64,000 nt of DNA, from assembly GCF_014333615.1 (NCBI RefSeq), contig NZ_JACSCY010000004.1:248001-312000 (forward strand), read 5' to 3'. Within the stretch, counting starts at the first letter, position 1, and every line of letters starts with the position of its first letter. Of the stretch, positions 23,398 to 31,832 are shown piece by piece. This DNA comes from Hymenobacter citatus. Its GTDB lineage: Bacteria; Bacteroidota; Bacteroidia; Cytophagales; Hymenobacteraceae. The position numbers and the translations under genes were made by a program. Below the pieces are notes generated by a model that searched no databases, was not told the DNA's origin, and saw only the letters and a program-made list of their open reading frames with translations.

Positions 23398-24642
23398 TCA
23401 GGCATTTGGAAGCAGCAGCGAGCTGTCGCCGTAGCTGAGAAAACGGTAGTCGTGGGCTAAGGCATGGTCGTAGACGCGTCGCCAGTCGGAGCCCAACAAA
23501 GCGGCTACCAACAGCAGCAAGGTGCTTTCGGGTTGATGAAAATTGGTGACGAGGCCCTGTGCCAACCGGAAGGTATAGCCTGGTGCAATCAACAACTGGG
23601 TGGTAGCGTGCAAGGTATCTGTCTGGTGCTGGTCGAGGTAGGCGAGCAAAGCACGCAGGGCTTCTTCCAGGGTAGGGGTAGGCGCGGGCTGATACGGCTC
23701 CCATTGGGTAAGGTGCAATGCTGCCAAAGCCACCTCGGGCTGGCGCACTAGCTGCGCCCCCAGCCAGAACAGGCTTTCCAAAGTGCGCAAGCTAGTAGTA
23801 CCCACTGCAATAACCGGCCGCGGTGCGTGCGCGAGCAGCTGGTGAAGAAAGTCGCGCTCCACGCTGATAGGCTCGGCGTGCATGGGATGGTCGGCCATGT
23901 GGTCGGCCTTCACCGGCTGGAAGGTGCCCGCGCCCACATGCAGCGTTACGGTAGCCCGCTGAATGCCGCGGGCATCCAGTTCAGCCAGCACTGCATCAGA
24001 GAAATGCAGGCCCGCGGTGGGGGCCGCTACAGCCCCTTCGTGGGCCGCGTACACGGTCTGGTAGCGCACGGCATCCAGGTCCGTATCGGCGCGGTTGAGG
24101 TAGGGCGGCAACGGTAGGTGGCCGGCCGCACGCAGCACCTCGGCAAAGGGTAGGGTAGGGGGCGTCCAGTGGAAGGCAATCAGCGAGTAGCCATCGGCTA
24201 CCTCTCGCCGCTCCGCCGTGAGCAACGCTGTTTCACCATCTACCTGAAACTCCACCTGTACCGGTCCGGATTTCCAGCGTTTGCCGTTGCCTACCAGGCA
24301 TTTCCAAACGCAGCTGCCGGTTTGCTGCATAGCAGGCTCAATAGCGCGGTGCGGAGCCACCGGTTCCAGACAAAACAGCTCTACCACGCCGCCCGTGGGC
24401 TTGTGTGCAAACAGACGTGCCCGCACTACCTTGGTATCGTTAAACACCAGCAGCGCATCGGCCGGTAGCTCGGCGGGTAGGGTGTGAAAGCGTTGGTCGG
24501 TGATGCGGCCCTGGCGATATATCAGCAGGCGCGACTGGTCGCGGTGCGCGAGAGGCTCCGGCGCAATGCGCTCCGGTGGCAGCTGATAGGTGAAATCCTG
24601 AATGGAAAGCTGGCGCGGGTCGGGGGTAGAGGCAGCGGACAT
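23398..24642 (-). CDS. queA: S-adenosylmethionine:tRNA ribosyltransferase-isomerase
   Basis: The 414-residue QueA moves the ribose of AdoMet onto 7-aminomethyl-7-deazaguanine in tRNA to form epoxyqueuosine. Family signatures include LPPERIAPEPLAHRDQSRLL, LLVFNDTKVVRARL, HEGAVAAPTAGLHFSD, TLHVGAGTFQPVKAD, H-MHAEPISV and LVTNFHQPESTLLLLVAALLG. It is about 60 residues longer than E. coli QueA, through an insertion near 315-360 (HLTQWEPYQPAPTPTLEEALRAL region). I use the ATG at 24642 (MSAASTPDPRQLS) because the longer frame adds only low-quality residues. Confidence 0.93.
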   Translation of the reverse strand: MSAASTPDPRQLSIQDFTYQLPPERIAPEPLAHRDQSRLLIYRQGRITDQRFHTLPAELPADALLVFNDTKVVRARLFAHKPTGGVVELFCLEPVAPHRAIEPAMQQTGSCVWKCLVGNGKRWKSGPVQVEFQVDGETALLTAERREVADGYSLIAFHWTPPTLPFAEVLRAAGHLPLPPYLNRADTDLDAVRYQTVYAAHEGAVAAPTAGLHFSDAVLAELDARGIQRATVTLHVGAGTFQPVKADHMADHPMHAEPISVERDFLHQLLAHAPRPVIAVGTTSLRTLESLFWLGAQLVRQPEVALAALHLTQWEPYQPAPTPTLEEALRALLAYLDQHQTDTLHATTQLLIAPGYTFRLAQGLVTNFHQPESTLLLLVAALLGSDWRRVYDHALAHDYRFLSYGDSSLLLPNA

Positions 24643-24730
24643 TCTGCAAAGGTCTGCAATCAAGGGGCTATGAGCAATGCTCCGCAACTGGCTACTACCA
24701 CGCATGCAGCTACAGGCGCTTGCGCGTCAA

Positions 24731-25519
24731 CTACTTTGCTCTCCGAAAAAACATTAAGTGCTGTTGAGGTAGGGCTTCTATACTTTCCACAAACTCTAGC
24801 CCTACCGCCGCCATTTCTTTGCGGGCCTGGTCGATGCTAAGCTTATGCAAGCGTTTAATAGGTACGCTTGGGTCTTCGGCGCGGTACTCCACCAAAGCCA
24901 CCCTACCCGTTGGGGTAAGCGAGGCGCGCACGGCACGCATCATCTCACGCGGATAGTCAAACTCGTGGTAGGCATCCACAAGCAGCACCAGATCAACCTG
25001 ATTGGTAGGGAGGTTGGGGTTTTGCGTGGTGCCCTTTACGGCCTCCACATTGGTGACGTGCTGCTTAGCTTTATTCTGCTGAATAGCGGTCAACATTTCG
25101 GGCTGAATATCCACGGCCAGCACTTTGCCCTGTGGCACCAGTGGTGCCATTCGAAAGGTGAAGTAGCCCGTGCCAGCTCCTAAGTCGGCCACTACGTCGG
25201 TGGGCTTTAGTTGTAGCTCGCGCAGCAAAATATCCGTTCCTTCTTCCTGGCTGCGGTCGGGGCGCTCCAACCAGTCGGCGCCCTCGTGGCCCATTACGTG
25301 GGCAATTTGCCGGCCCTGGTAATACTTGCTGATGCCGTTAGGGTCGGCTGCTGGCCGAAACTCGTAGCCCGTGGTATCGGGCGCCGTCAACGTGTGCCGC
25401 TCCGCAGCGAGGCTCGTAGTATTAACACTTTCAGCGGGTAGCTGCGTGCAGGCTCCAAACAAAAGAGCACCGCTACCTATAGCCAGCAACCACCGCGTAG
25501 GAAGAGCAGATAAAGACAT
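24731..25519 (-). CDS. Class I SAM methyltransferase with a lipoprotein signal
   Basis: The 262-residue protein has a Rossmann methyltransferase core: motif I VVADLGAGTGYFTFRM, the acidic end of strand 2 in LAVDIQPEML, then LVLLVDAYHEFDYP and a final RVALVEYRAED. Its N-terminus (MSLSALPTRWLLAIGSGALLFGAC) is a good lipoprotein signal, with C24 in the lipobox FGAC. That combination is odd because AdoMet is cytoplasmic. Either the protein is exported and acts on something else, or it has a membrane-tethered cytoplasmic role. The frame extends to 25588, but the lipobox fixes the start at 25519. Confidence 0.85.
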   Translation of the reverse strand: MSLSALPTRWLLAIGSGALLFGACTQLPAESVNTTSLAAERHTLTAPDTTGYEFRPAADPNGISKYYQGRQIAHVMGHEGADWLERPDRSQEEGTDILLRELQLKPTDVVADLGAGTGYFTFRMAPLVPQGKVLAVDIQPEMLTAIQQNKAKQHVTNVEAVKGTTQNPNLPTNQVDLVLLVDAYHEFDYPREMMRAVRASLTPTGRVALVEYRAEDPSVPIKRLHKLSIDQARKEMAAVGLEFVESIEALPQQHLMFFRRAK

Positions 25520-25884
25520 GAAGTCAGGTAAATTGGTGGGAATAGCCTCTAAAACGACTGGCAGTTGAGAAGCGTTCTGCCGAGGCAATGTATTACTTGA
25601 ATTACGCTGAAAAGGCTGATTTACCGACCATATCAGCTCAACAATTGCTTCTCCTCTGGTACGTATTATATACTTCGGATCTGTGCATAAAGCAGCTACG
25701 TGGATAGTAGACTAACGAAGGCAAGTAGAAAAAAATATAAGAACAATTGCGAAAAGAGCCAGCTTCGTCTGTCAAGTTGTAGCCAACTACGTCCGCTCTA
25801 ACCGCTTTAAAATTTAAATCAGTCAAAATTCACCCTTGACAAGGCTTTATTCGTATAGGCCGATATTCATTTTACATTTGCCGT
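25520..25884. other. 365-base intergenic region, promoter at its right end
   Basis: No protein gene or hairpin of note was seen. It is more AT-rich than its surroundings. At the right edge TACATTTG (25873-25880) precedes the next gene. The left part holds the upstream region of the methyltransferase gene on the minus strand. Confidence 0.5.
25873..25880 (+). promoter_or_regulatory. -7 promoter box 4 bases before the ATG
   Basis: TACATTTG matches TAnnTTTG. The ATG at 25885 follows after 4 bases, so the mRNA is expected to be leaderless. Confidence 0.5.
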
Positions 25885-26445
25885 ATGAAAAAACACTTCC
25901 TCTCTCTGCAACGTGGCTTTGTTGCCTTGCTGGTAACTGCTACTGCTCTCACAAGCTGCAACCGCGCTGAGTACGCTATGTTGCCCAAAACGTCGGCCTA
26001 CCACGGCACGCAGTACACCGTAACGGCGCCCAAGCCAGCTGCTGAAGCTCCAGTGGCCGTTGCTACCACGCCCGAAGTGGCAGCCGAAGCTCCTGTTGCT
26101 GCATCTGCTCCAGTAGCAGTTGTTGCGCCGGCCCCAGTAGCGCAGCCTGCACCGGCTGCCAAGGCAGCTAAAGCGCCTAAGTTGAACCTGATGCAGAAGG
26201 CATTGGTGAACAAGGTAACGAAGCAGGCGAACAAGGTAGCCAGCAAAATGCAAGTGAAGCAGAAGAGTGAAACGGCTGAAACCAACCGTCTGGACGGTAA
26301 TATCCGCACAGGTATTATCCTAGTGCTGGTTGGTTTGCTCGTAAGCTTGCTCTCCTTTGTTAGCGGCATCTTCGGCGTGCTGGGTGGTATTATTGCCATC
26401 GTAGGTATTGTCTTTATCATTCTGGGCTTGCTGGATATGGCGTAA
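25885..26445 (+). CDS. LPKTSA lipoprotein with Ala/Pro linker and C-terminal membrane helices (copy 1)
   Basis: The 186-residue protein has a lipoprotein signal (lipobox LTSC, C25), then MLPKTSA at 32-38, a Pro/Ala/Val-rich linker (about 48-97), a Lys/Gln-rich helical region and a C-terminal hydrophobic pair (GIILVLVGLLVSLLSF and FGVLGGIIAIVGIVFIILGLL). A lipid anchor at one end and membrane helices at the other is unusual. The next gene encodes a shorter relative with the same LPKTSA after the lipobox. Function is unknown. The C-terminal hydrophobic part recalls small YqaE/Pmp3-like stress proteins, but that is only a resemblance. Confidence 0.75.
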   Translation: MKKHFLSLQRGFVALLVTATALTSCNRAEYAMLPKTSAYHGTQYTVTAPKPAAEAPVAVATTPEVAAEAPVAASAPVAVVAPAPVAQPAPAAKAAKAPKLNLMQKALVNKVTKQANKVASKMQVKQKSETAETNRLDGNIRTGIILVLVGLLVSLLSFVSGIFGVLGGIIAIVGIVFIILGLLDMA

Positions 26446-26470
26446 GAGTATTCTTACAGCACCATACATA

Positions 26471-26507
26471 AAAGCGCCCGGCTATCTAGTTGATAGTCGG
26501 GCGCTTT
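26471..26507 (+). terminator. Terminator between the two LPKTSA genes
   Basis: AAAGCGCCCGGCTATC (26471-26486) pairs with GATAGTCGGGCGCTTT (26492-26507) with one G-T pair, followed by GTCTATATTG. The two related genes are therefore probably transcribed separately. Confidence 0.75.
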
Positions 26508-26568
26508 GTCTATATTGAAGATTGATAAATTACCTACCTAAAGTATTTACTATACTCCTATATACCCT

Positions 26569-27168
26569 ATGAAGAATCTATTGCTTTGCTATAGGTTGTT
26601 ATTGAGTTTATCACTTATTAGTTGTCAAAACACTCGGGTTATCACCCTATTACCAAAAACGAGTGCTGTTGCTAGCTCACTGCCAAAAGCGTCGGCTTCT
26701 GCGCCAATACTGCGTGACTATGTGCTTTCAGGAGACAATACACTCCATCGAGAGTCGATAGAAGCAACTTATGCAGGTGCTTCAGCAAAGGCCAAGTCAG
26801 TATCAAATGCTGGCTTCATACTGCCGCAAAGAGCTTCACATCACAAGATGATGCAGCCAAAGCTCCAGTTGATATTACCTGATACAAGTAGTGCTCAACA
26901 AGCTATTGAGCCTACACCACAACAGATTCGGGATGCCGATATATTGAATAGGGCTTTACGAGTAATCGGAGTGCTTTTTTTACTTCTGGGAGTCGTTTTT
27001 GTCATTGCGGCCTTTGCTTTCGGCACTACAATCCTTTCACCTGTATATGTTGTATACGGATTGTTCTCAATACTATTGAGTGTTCCGTTTCTACTTTTCG
27101 TAAGTAGAAACAGCACCCGAGGACTGATGCTACAGAAAGCACGAGCAGCCCGCCGAGCAGCCGAATAG
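26569..27168 (+). CDS. LPKTSA lipoprotein with C-terminal membrane helices (copy 2)
   Basis: The 199-residue protein has a lipobox (LISC, C19) followed by LLPKTSA at 27-33, the same motif at nearly the same distance as in the preceding gene. A soluble Ser/Ala/Gln region follows, then two hydrophobic segments (VIGVLFLLLGVVFVIAAFAFG and VVYGLFSILLSVPFLLFV) and a basic tail (QKARAARRAAE). The DNA is visibly more AT-rich than neighbouring genes, with codons such as TTA, ATA and AGA, so the gene is either recently acquired or under different selection. Function is unknown. Confidence 0.7.
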   Translation: MKNLLLCYRLLLSLSLISCQNTRVITLLPKTSAVASSLPKASASAPILRDYVLSGDNTLHRESIEATYAGASAKAKSVSNAGFILPQRASHHKMMQPKLQLILPDTSSAQQAIEPTPQQIRDADILNRALRVIGVLFLLLGVVFVIAAFAFGTTILSPVYVVYGLFSILLSVPFLLFVSRNSTRGLMLQKARAARRAAE

Positions 27169-27175
27169 AGGTAAA

Positions 27176-29716
27176 CTACATCGGGTCCACATCGGCTGCA
27201 ATGCGAGCCTGCTTGAACTCCTTCTGGTCCTTCACAATGTTGATAGCGTCGCGGATGTCATTTTTGGCTGATTTAAGGACTGTATGCTCTCGGCTGAGCT
27301 TAATGGTGATTTCCTGCAAGTAGAAGTTGCGAATTCGGAAGATATACGGCGCTTCCGGCCCCAATACGGCCTCGCGTCCCAAGCGGTCCACTAATTCCTG
27401 CGTGAGTAAAATAGCGGCCTGCTCGGCCAGCAGCTGATCTACATGCTTCACCGTGAGGCGAATGACGCGCATAAACGGCGGGTAGCCATGCTCGCGCCGC
27501 TGCGTGATTTCGTACTCGTAGAACTGCAGGTAATCGTTGCGAATTACCTTATCGAAAATCACCTGCAACGGGTCGCCGGTCTGAATAATCACCTTACCCT
27601 TCTTGCCTTTACGCCCCGCCCGACCACTCACCTGCACAAACATCTGGTAAGCCCGCTCGTGCGCCCGGAAGTCGGGGTAATGGATAATGCTGTCGGCATT
27701 GATGATGCCTACTAGGCTCACGTTGGCAAAGTCCAGCCCTTTGGTCACCATCTGGGTGCCCACCAAAACATTAGTCTTTTGCTGCTCGAAGTCGCTGATA
27801 ATCTGCTGATAGGCGTTTTTGGCGCGGGTCGTGTCTAAGTCCATGCGCTGCACCTGGGCTTCGGGTAGCATGATTTTGAGGTCGTCTTCCAGCTTTTCGG
27901 TGCCGAAGCCTACGGTTTTGAGGTTGCGCGAGCCGCAGGCCGGACACTCTACTGGCATCCGCTCGTGGTAGCCACAGTAGTGGCACCGTAACTCATGCAC
28001 ATGCTTGTGGTAGCTTAGGCTCACGGCGCAGCTCTTGCACTTGGGTATCCAGCCGCAGTCGAGGCAATTGATAAAGGGCGAGTAGCCGCGCCGATTCTGA
28101 AACAGAATTACCTGCTCCTGCGCGCCCAGCTTGCGCTCCATCTCCTGCATCAGCTCCGGCGTGAAATGGTTGAGCATGGTTTTCTGCTCCCGGCTCTTGC
28201 GGGTATCCACCAGCTCAATCTCGGGTAGGCCGGCCTCGCCGTAACGCTTCGTCAGCTCTACTAGGCCATAGCGGCCAGCGCGCGTCTGGTAGTAAGTTTC
28301 TACGGCGGGTGTAGCCGAGCCTAGAAGCGTTTTGGCACCCTGGAAGTTGGCCATCATCAAGGCCACCTCGCGGGCGTTGTAGCGCGGCGCCGGGTCGTAC
28401 TGTTTGTAGCTCGACTCATGTTCCTCATCCACAATCACCAGGGCCAAGTTGTCGAAGGGTAGGAAAACAGCCGAGCGCACCCCTACCACCACCTGAAACC
28501 GCCCCGATAGCACACCGTTCCACACTTCTACCCGCTCGTTGTCCGAAAACTTAGAGTGGTACACGCCTAGGCGTGTACCAAATACTCGCATCAAGCGCGT
28601 TACAATCTGCGCTGTAAGGGCAATTTCGGGCAGCAAGTAAAGCACCTGCCCGCCACCCTGCATAGCCTGCTGAATGAGGTCGATGTAAATCTCCGTTTTG
28701 CCCGCGCCCGTCACGCCGTGCAGCAGCACAATGTCCTTCTCGGCAAACTGTTGCAGAATCTCCGCACGGGCCGTGCTTTGCGCTTCGCTGAGGGTGAAGT
28801 TCAGACGGGTTTCGGCCGTGTGGTCCAGCGGAAAGCGCGACACAATCACGTCGAATTGCTCCAGGATACCGTTCTTAATCAGCGTATTCACGGCCGAAGC
28901 CGAGAGGTGCGGAGCGCTGCTGAGGTAGGCTTTTTCGATGCCTTGATGATTGGCGTGCTCGTTCTGGTAGATGGGTACTTTCTGCAAAAAGCGCATCAGC
29001 ACATCCAGTTGCTTGGGCTTGATAGCCAGCCGCTGAAACAGCTCTTCCAGCGCCGCCTCGGCCACAAACATGTGGGCCAGCCGTACCTTCTTCACCACCT
29101 TCGGCGAGTACTTGTCGCTCAGGTGCTCAAACAGAAAGATAACCTCTTTCTGCATCAACGACTTGATGACGCGGTGGAACGAGCTGATTCCCAGTAGTTC
29201 ACCTACCTCCGTAAACGTCATGGATTTGCCTTCCTCACCCGTGCGCAAGGCTTCCACTATCCGTTCTTCCTGCTCACTGAGGGGGTAGGGATTTTCCTCG
29301 ACCCCAAAAGCAGGGTGCAGCTGAATGCGGCTCTCGGAGCTGAGCTTGAGCGCGGCGGGTAGGGCAGCATTAATCACCTCGCCCAACGTGCACATGTAGT
29401 AGTCGGCCATCCAGCGAAATAGCTTCAGCTGTGGCTGCGTCACCACCGGCGCATCGTCGATAAACTCCAGAATGTATTTGGCTTGGTAGTCTTTAGGCGG
29501 CGTTTCATGCACGGCAGCCACAATACAGCTCAGCGTCTTTTTGGCACCGAACTGCACAATCACGCGCCCACCAATAACCACGTGGTCATTCAGCTCATAG
29601 GGTACACGGTAGGTATATAGTTTGGGCAGGGGTAGGGGCAAAATCACGTCCGCGAATAGCGTGACGCGGTCGGTGGCCACCGGCTCCGGCTGCACAAAAT
29701 CAAACGAAAGGCTCAA
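27176..29716 (-). CDS. priA: Primosomal protein N' (PriA helicase)
   Basis: The 846-residue superfamily-2 helicase restarts stalled replication forks. It shows an N-terminal 3'-DNA-binding domain (VILPLPLPKLYTYRVP), Walker A in LLHGVTGAGKTEIYI, the DEEH box in LVIVDEEHESSYKQ, motif III GSATPAVETYY, and a zinc-binding region with eight cysteines in CLDCGWIPKCKSC...CHYCGYHERMPVECPACGS. C-terminal motifs include ILVGTQMVTKGLDFANVSLVGI and QVSGRAGRKGKKGKVIIQT. At 846 residues it is longer than E. coli PriA (732) through extra sequence in the winged-helix region. It stands alone on the minus strand with a TATCTTTG promoter box. Confidence 0.96.
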   Translation of the reverse strand: MSLSFDFVQPEPVATDRVTLFADVILPLPLPKLYTYRVPYELNDHVVIGGRVIVQFGAKKTLSCIVAAVHETPPKDYQAKYILEFIDDAPVVTQPQLKLFRWMADYYMCTLGEVINAALPAALKLSSESRIQLHPAFGVEENPYPLSEQEERIVEALRTGEEGKSMTFTEVGELLGISSFHRVIKSLMQKEVIFLFEHLSDKYSPKVVKKVRLAHMFVAEAALEELFQRLAIKPKQLDVLMRFLQKVPIYQNEHANHQGIEKAYLSSAPHLSASAVNTLIKNGILEQFDVIVSRFPLDHTAETRLNFTLSEAQSTARAEILQQFAEKDIVLLHGVTGAGKTEIYIDLIQQAMQGGGQVLYLLPEIALTAQIVTRLMRVFGTRLGVYHSKFSDNERVEVWNGVLSGRFQVVVGVRSAVFLPFDNLALVIVDEEHESSYKQYDPAPRYNAREVALMMANFQGAKTLLGSATPAVETYYQTRAGRYGLVELTKRYGEAGLPEIELVDTRKSREQKTMLNHFTPELMQEMERKLGAQEQVILFQNRRGYSPFINCLDCGWIPKCKSCAVSLSYHKHVHELRCHYCGYHERMPVECPACGSRNLKTVGFGTEKLEDDLKIMLPEAQVQRMDLDTTRAKNAYQQIISDFEQQKTNVLVGTQMVTKGLDFANVSLVGIINADSIIHYPDFRAHERAYQMFVQVSGRAGRKGKKGKVIIQTGDPLQVIFDKVIRNDYLQFYEYEITQRREHGYPPFMRVIRLTVKHVDQLLAEQAAILLTQELVDRLGREAVLGPEAPYIFRIRNFYLQEITIKLSREHTVLKSAKNDIRDAINIVKDQKEFKQARIAADVDPM

Positions 29717-30076
29717 AAGAAGAAAGCTATCAGGCGAAAGGCAAAAAACGGACTACAAAGATAACCGTTTCGCGGGCGCGTGGTTGCCGGGGCGCCGAGT
29801 TTAGCGCAGCAATGGAGTGTAGATAATGGGTATAATAACTCAGCTTAAGAAGCTCCACAACGTGTTTGCTTTATCATCTTGAGTGTAAAGAATTTTCTTT
29901 TAAGACGAGGCTCGTGAGAAGCACTCATTTACCTTGTAAAAATGCTGTCAACTTGTTATAGTCCTGTTGTTTGTGTGCATAATTCGGGTATTATAGATGG
30001 TTGGGAAAAGAGGGTAAATCCAGGGCCGCAATGGTTTGCGTAGATTCTGTATTCTCACCTTTTAACCCAAAATAAT
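29717..30076. other. 360-base intergenic region between priA and the ferritin-like pair
   Basis: The two genes diverge. The left end holds the priA promoter box. In the middle, ATCATCTTGAGTG at about 29873-29886 looks like a decayed half of the TCATCCTGAGC repeat family. No clear TAnnTTTG was found close to the ferritin-like gene start at 30077. No small gene or strong hairpin was seen. Confidence 0.4.
29756..29763 (-). promoter_or_regulatory. -7 promoter box for priA
   Basis: The minus strand reads TATCTTTG, an exact consensus match, about 40 bases upstream of the priA ATG. Confidence 0.5.
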
Positions 30077-30838
30077 ATGTCTAAAGTGATGCATGATGCC
30101 ACTGAAGCCAAAGGCCTTAGTGAGGAGCTACAGACGCCGTTGGAGCGGCGCACCTTCCTGCGCTACACTGGCCTTGGTTTGGCAGTGGGTGGCCTGGCTT
30201 TGGCGGGCTGCAACGATGTGATGGAGGATATGTCGCAGACGCAAAGCGCCAGCGCTACTGCCGCCGACATGGCCAATATGGTGGATGTGGGCAGCGGCGA
30301 CGTAGGCGTGTTGAATTACGCGTATGCGCTAGAGCAGCTAGAAGCCGCTTTCTACGCGCAAGTGCTGCAAACGCAGTACTACAATAGCACATCGGCTCCA
30401 CAGCGGGTAGCTCTGCGCGACATTGAGGCGCACGAGCGTATCCACCGCGAGTTTTTCAAGCAGGCTATTACTGCTGCCGGTGCTACCCCTATCAAAGATC
30501 TGGAGGTAGATTTTTCGAGTATTGATTTCCGCACGAAGCAAGGTGTACTGAGCGTGGCCAAAGCGTTCGAAGACCTAGGCGTAGCCGCCTATAATGGAGC
30601 CGGCAAACTCATCAAGTCGGCTGCCTACCTAACAATTGCTGGCAAAATCGTGTCGGTAGAAGCACGTCATGCCGCTATAATCCGCGACTTTTTGGAATAC
30701 AATACGTTCGTGGGACCCGATGTGGTAGACCAGAATGGGTTAGAGAAATCGATGACGCCTGCTCAGGTAGTGGCTGTAGCCAACAATTTTCTGAAAGAGG
30801 GCTCGAAGCTGAACGTGAGCAACTTGCCTACTGAATAA
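30077..30838 (+). CDS. Tat-type lipoprotein with ferritin-like domain (Ferritin_2), first of a pair
   Basis: The 253-residue protein has a twin-arginine signal (ERRTFLRYTGLGLAVGG) ending in a lipobox (LAGC), so it should be folded in the cytoplasm and then exported and lipidated. The mature part is a four-helix ferritin-like bundle. The metal-ligand pattern is intact: E in YALEQLEAAFY, ExxH in AHERIHREFF, E in KAFEDLGVAAY and ExxH in SVEARHAAIIR. The family (PF13668) includes plant desiccation-related PCC13-62 proteins. A di-iron or iron-handling role is likely but unproven. The related gene follows after 48 bases. Confidence 0.9.
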   Translation: MSKVMHDATEAKGLSEELQTPLERRTFLRYTGLGLAVGGLALAGCNDVMEDMSQTQSASATAADMANMVDVGSGDVGVLNYAYALEQLEAAFYAQVLQTQYYNSTSAPQRVALRDIEAHERIHREFFKQAITAAGATPIKDLEVDFSSIDFRTKQGVLSVAKAFEDLGVAAYNGAGKLIKSAAYLTIAGKIVSVEARHAAIIRDFLEYNTFVGPDVVDQNGLEKSMTPAQVVAVANNFLKEGSKLNVSNLPTE

Positions 30839-30886
30839 TCGCCGCTTAAAATCCTCACATCCTTCTGTTCTGTAAACCATTACTCC

Positions 30887-31765
30887 ATGAATATTCTCAA
30901 CATACTCGCCGAAATCGAGAAGGTAGACCCAGAAGTCTATGAGCGACTCGACCAGCGTCGTCAGGTTTTCAAGCACTTTGCTGGCTTTGGTAAAAAGCTA
31001 GCTGCAGCGGCCGTACCATTGGCTATGGGTTCCATGTTCCAGAAAGCCTACGGGCAATCATCGAGCCTGGGCAAGCAGATAACGGACGTTCTGAACTTTG
31101 CCCTAACGCTGGAATACCTGGAATACTACTTCTACGACATGGGCGTGAAGACGCGCAATCTGTTTGTGCAGGCCGATCTGGCCGCCATCACGATTATCCG
31201 CGACGACGAACTCAAGCACGTAAACTTTCTGAAAGCTGTATTGGGTAGCAGCGCCATTGCGCCGCTCACCGCCAACGATTTCGATTTCACCGGCTCGAAG
31301 GGTGGTACGCGCGCTCCCTTGATTTCAGAGGTGTTCCGCTACCGGCAGAACTTCCTGGCGCTGGCGCAAGCTTTCGAAGACACCGGTGTGCGCGCTTACA
31401 AAGGTGGTGCTCCATTGCTGATCGAAAATAATACAGTACTCGAAGCTGCTCTGAACATTCACTCCGTGGAGGCCCGCCACGCCTCGCACATTCGCACCAT
31501 GCGTCGCGGAGGTACGCAGGCCAACGGCCTACCCAAGAGCTGGATTACCGGCAACGAAGGTGGTGGCCCTTTGCCGAGCGTCACGGCTCCTGTGTATGGC
31601 CCTGGCATGCCCGCCGACATGTTCCCTTCTGAAGCGAACGTTACGCAAGCCGGTGTCAATCTCACGTCTATTCCCAATGTAACGGCCGATCAGGCTTCCG
31701 AGGCATTCGACGAGCCCCTGGACATGGCCACGGTACTCACCATTGCGAGCAACTTCCTCAAATAG
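30887..31765 (+). CDS. Tat-type ferritin-like domain protein (Ferritin_2), second of a pair
   Basis: The 292-residue protein has a late twin-arginine signal (DQRRQVFKHFAGFGKKLAAAAVP) about 25 residues from the N-terminus, cleaved perhaps after AYGQ. The bundle keeps all four metal-ligand helices: LTLEYLEYYFY, RDDELKHVNFL, AQAFEDTGVRAY and HSVEARHASHIR. It is longer than its partner through a C-terminal extension (about 215-292) rich in Pro/Gly/Thr. The pair shares one transcript ending at the perfect palindrome 31772-31832. The two proteins are likely periplasmic partners, possibly a hetero-oligomer. Confidence 0.9.
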   Translation: MNILNILAEIEKVDPEVYERLDQRRQVFKHFAGFGKKLAAAAVPLAMGSMFQKAYGQSSSLGKQITDVLNFALTLEYLEYYFYDMGVKTRNLFVQADLAAITIIRDDELKHVNFLKAVLGSSAIAPLTANDFDFTGSKGGTRAPLISEVFRYRQNFLALAQAFEDTGVRAYKGGAPLLIENNTVLEAALNIHSVEARHASHIRTMRRGGTQANGLPKSWITGNEGGGPLPSVTAPVYGPGMPADMFPSEANVTQAGVNLTSIPNVTADQASEAFDEPLDMATVLTIASNFLK

Positions 31766-31771
31766 CTTTCA

Positions 31772-31832
31772 AGCATAGGAAAACAAAAGAGGGGCAGCCT
31801 TATTGGCTGCCCCTCTTTTGTTTTCCTATGCT
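31772..31832. terminator. Perfect 28-bp bidirectional terminator palindrome
   Basis: The arms 31772-31799 and 31805-31832 are exactly complementary over 28 bases with a 5-base loop. They include AAAAC/GTTTT tracts, so each strand ends in a T-run. The right arm overlaps the stop codon of the GSCFA gene (31831-31833). Confidence 0.9.
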
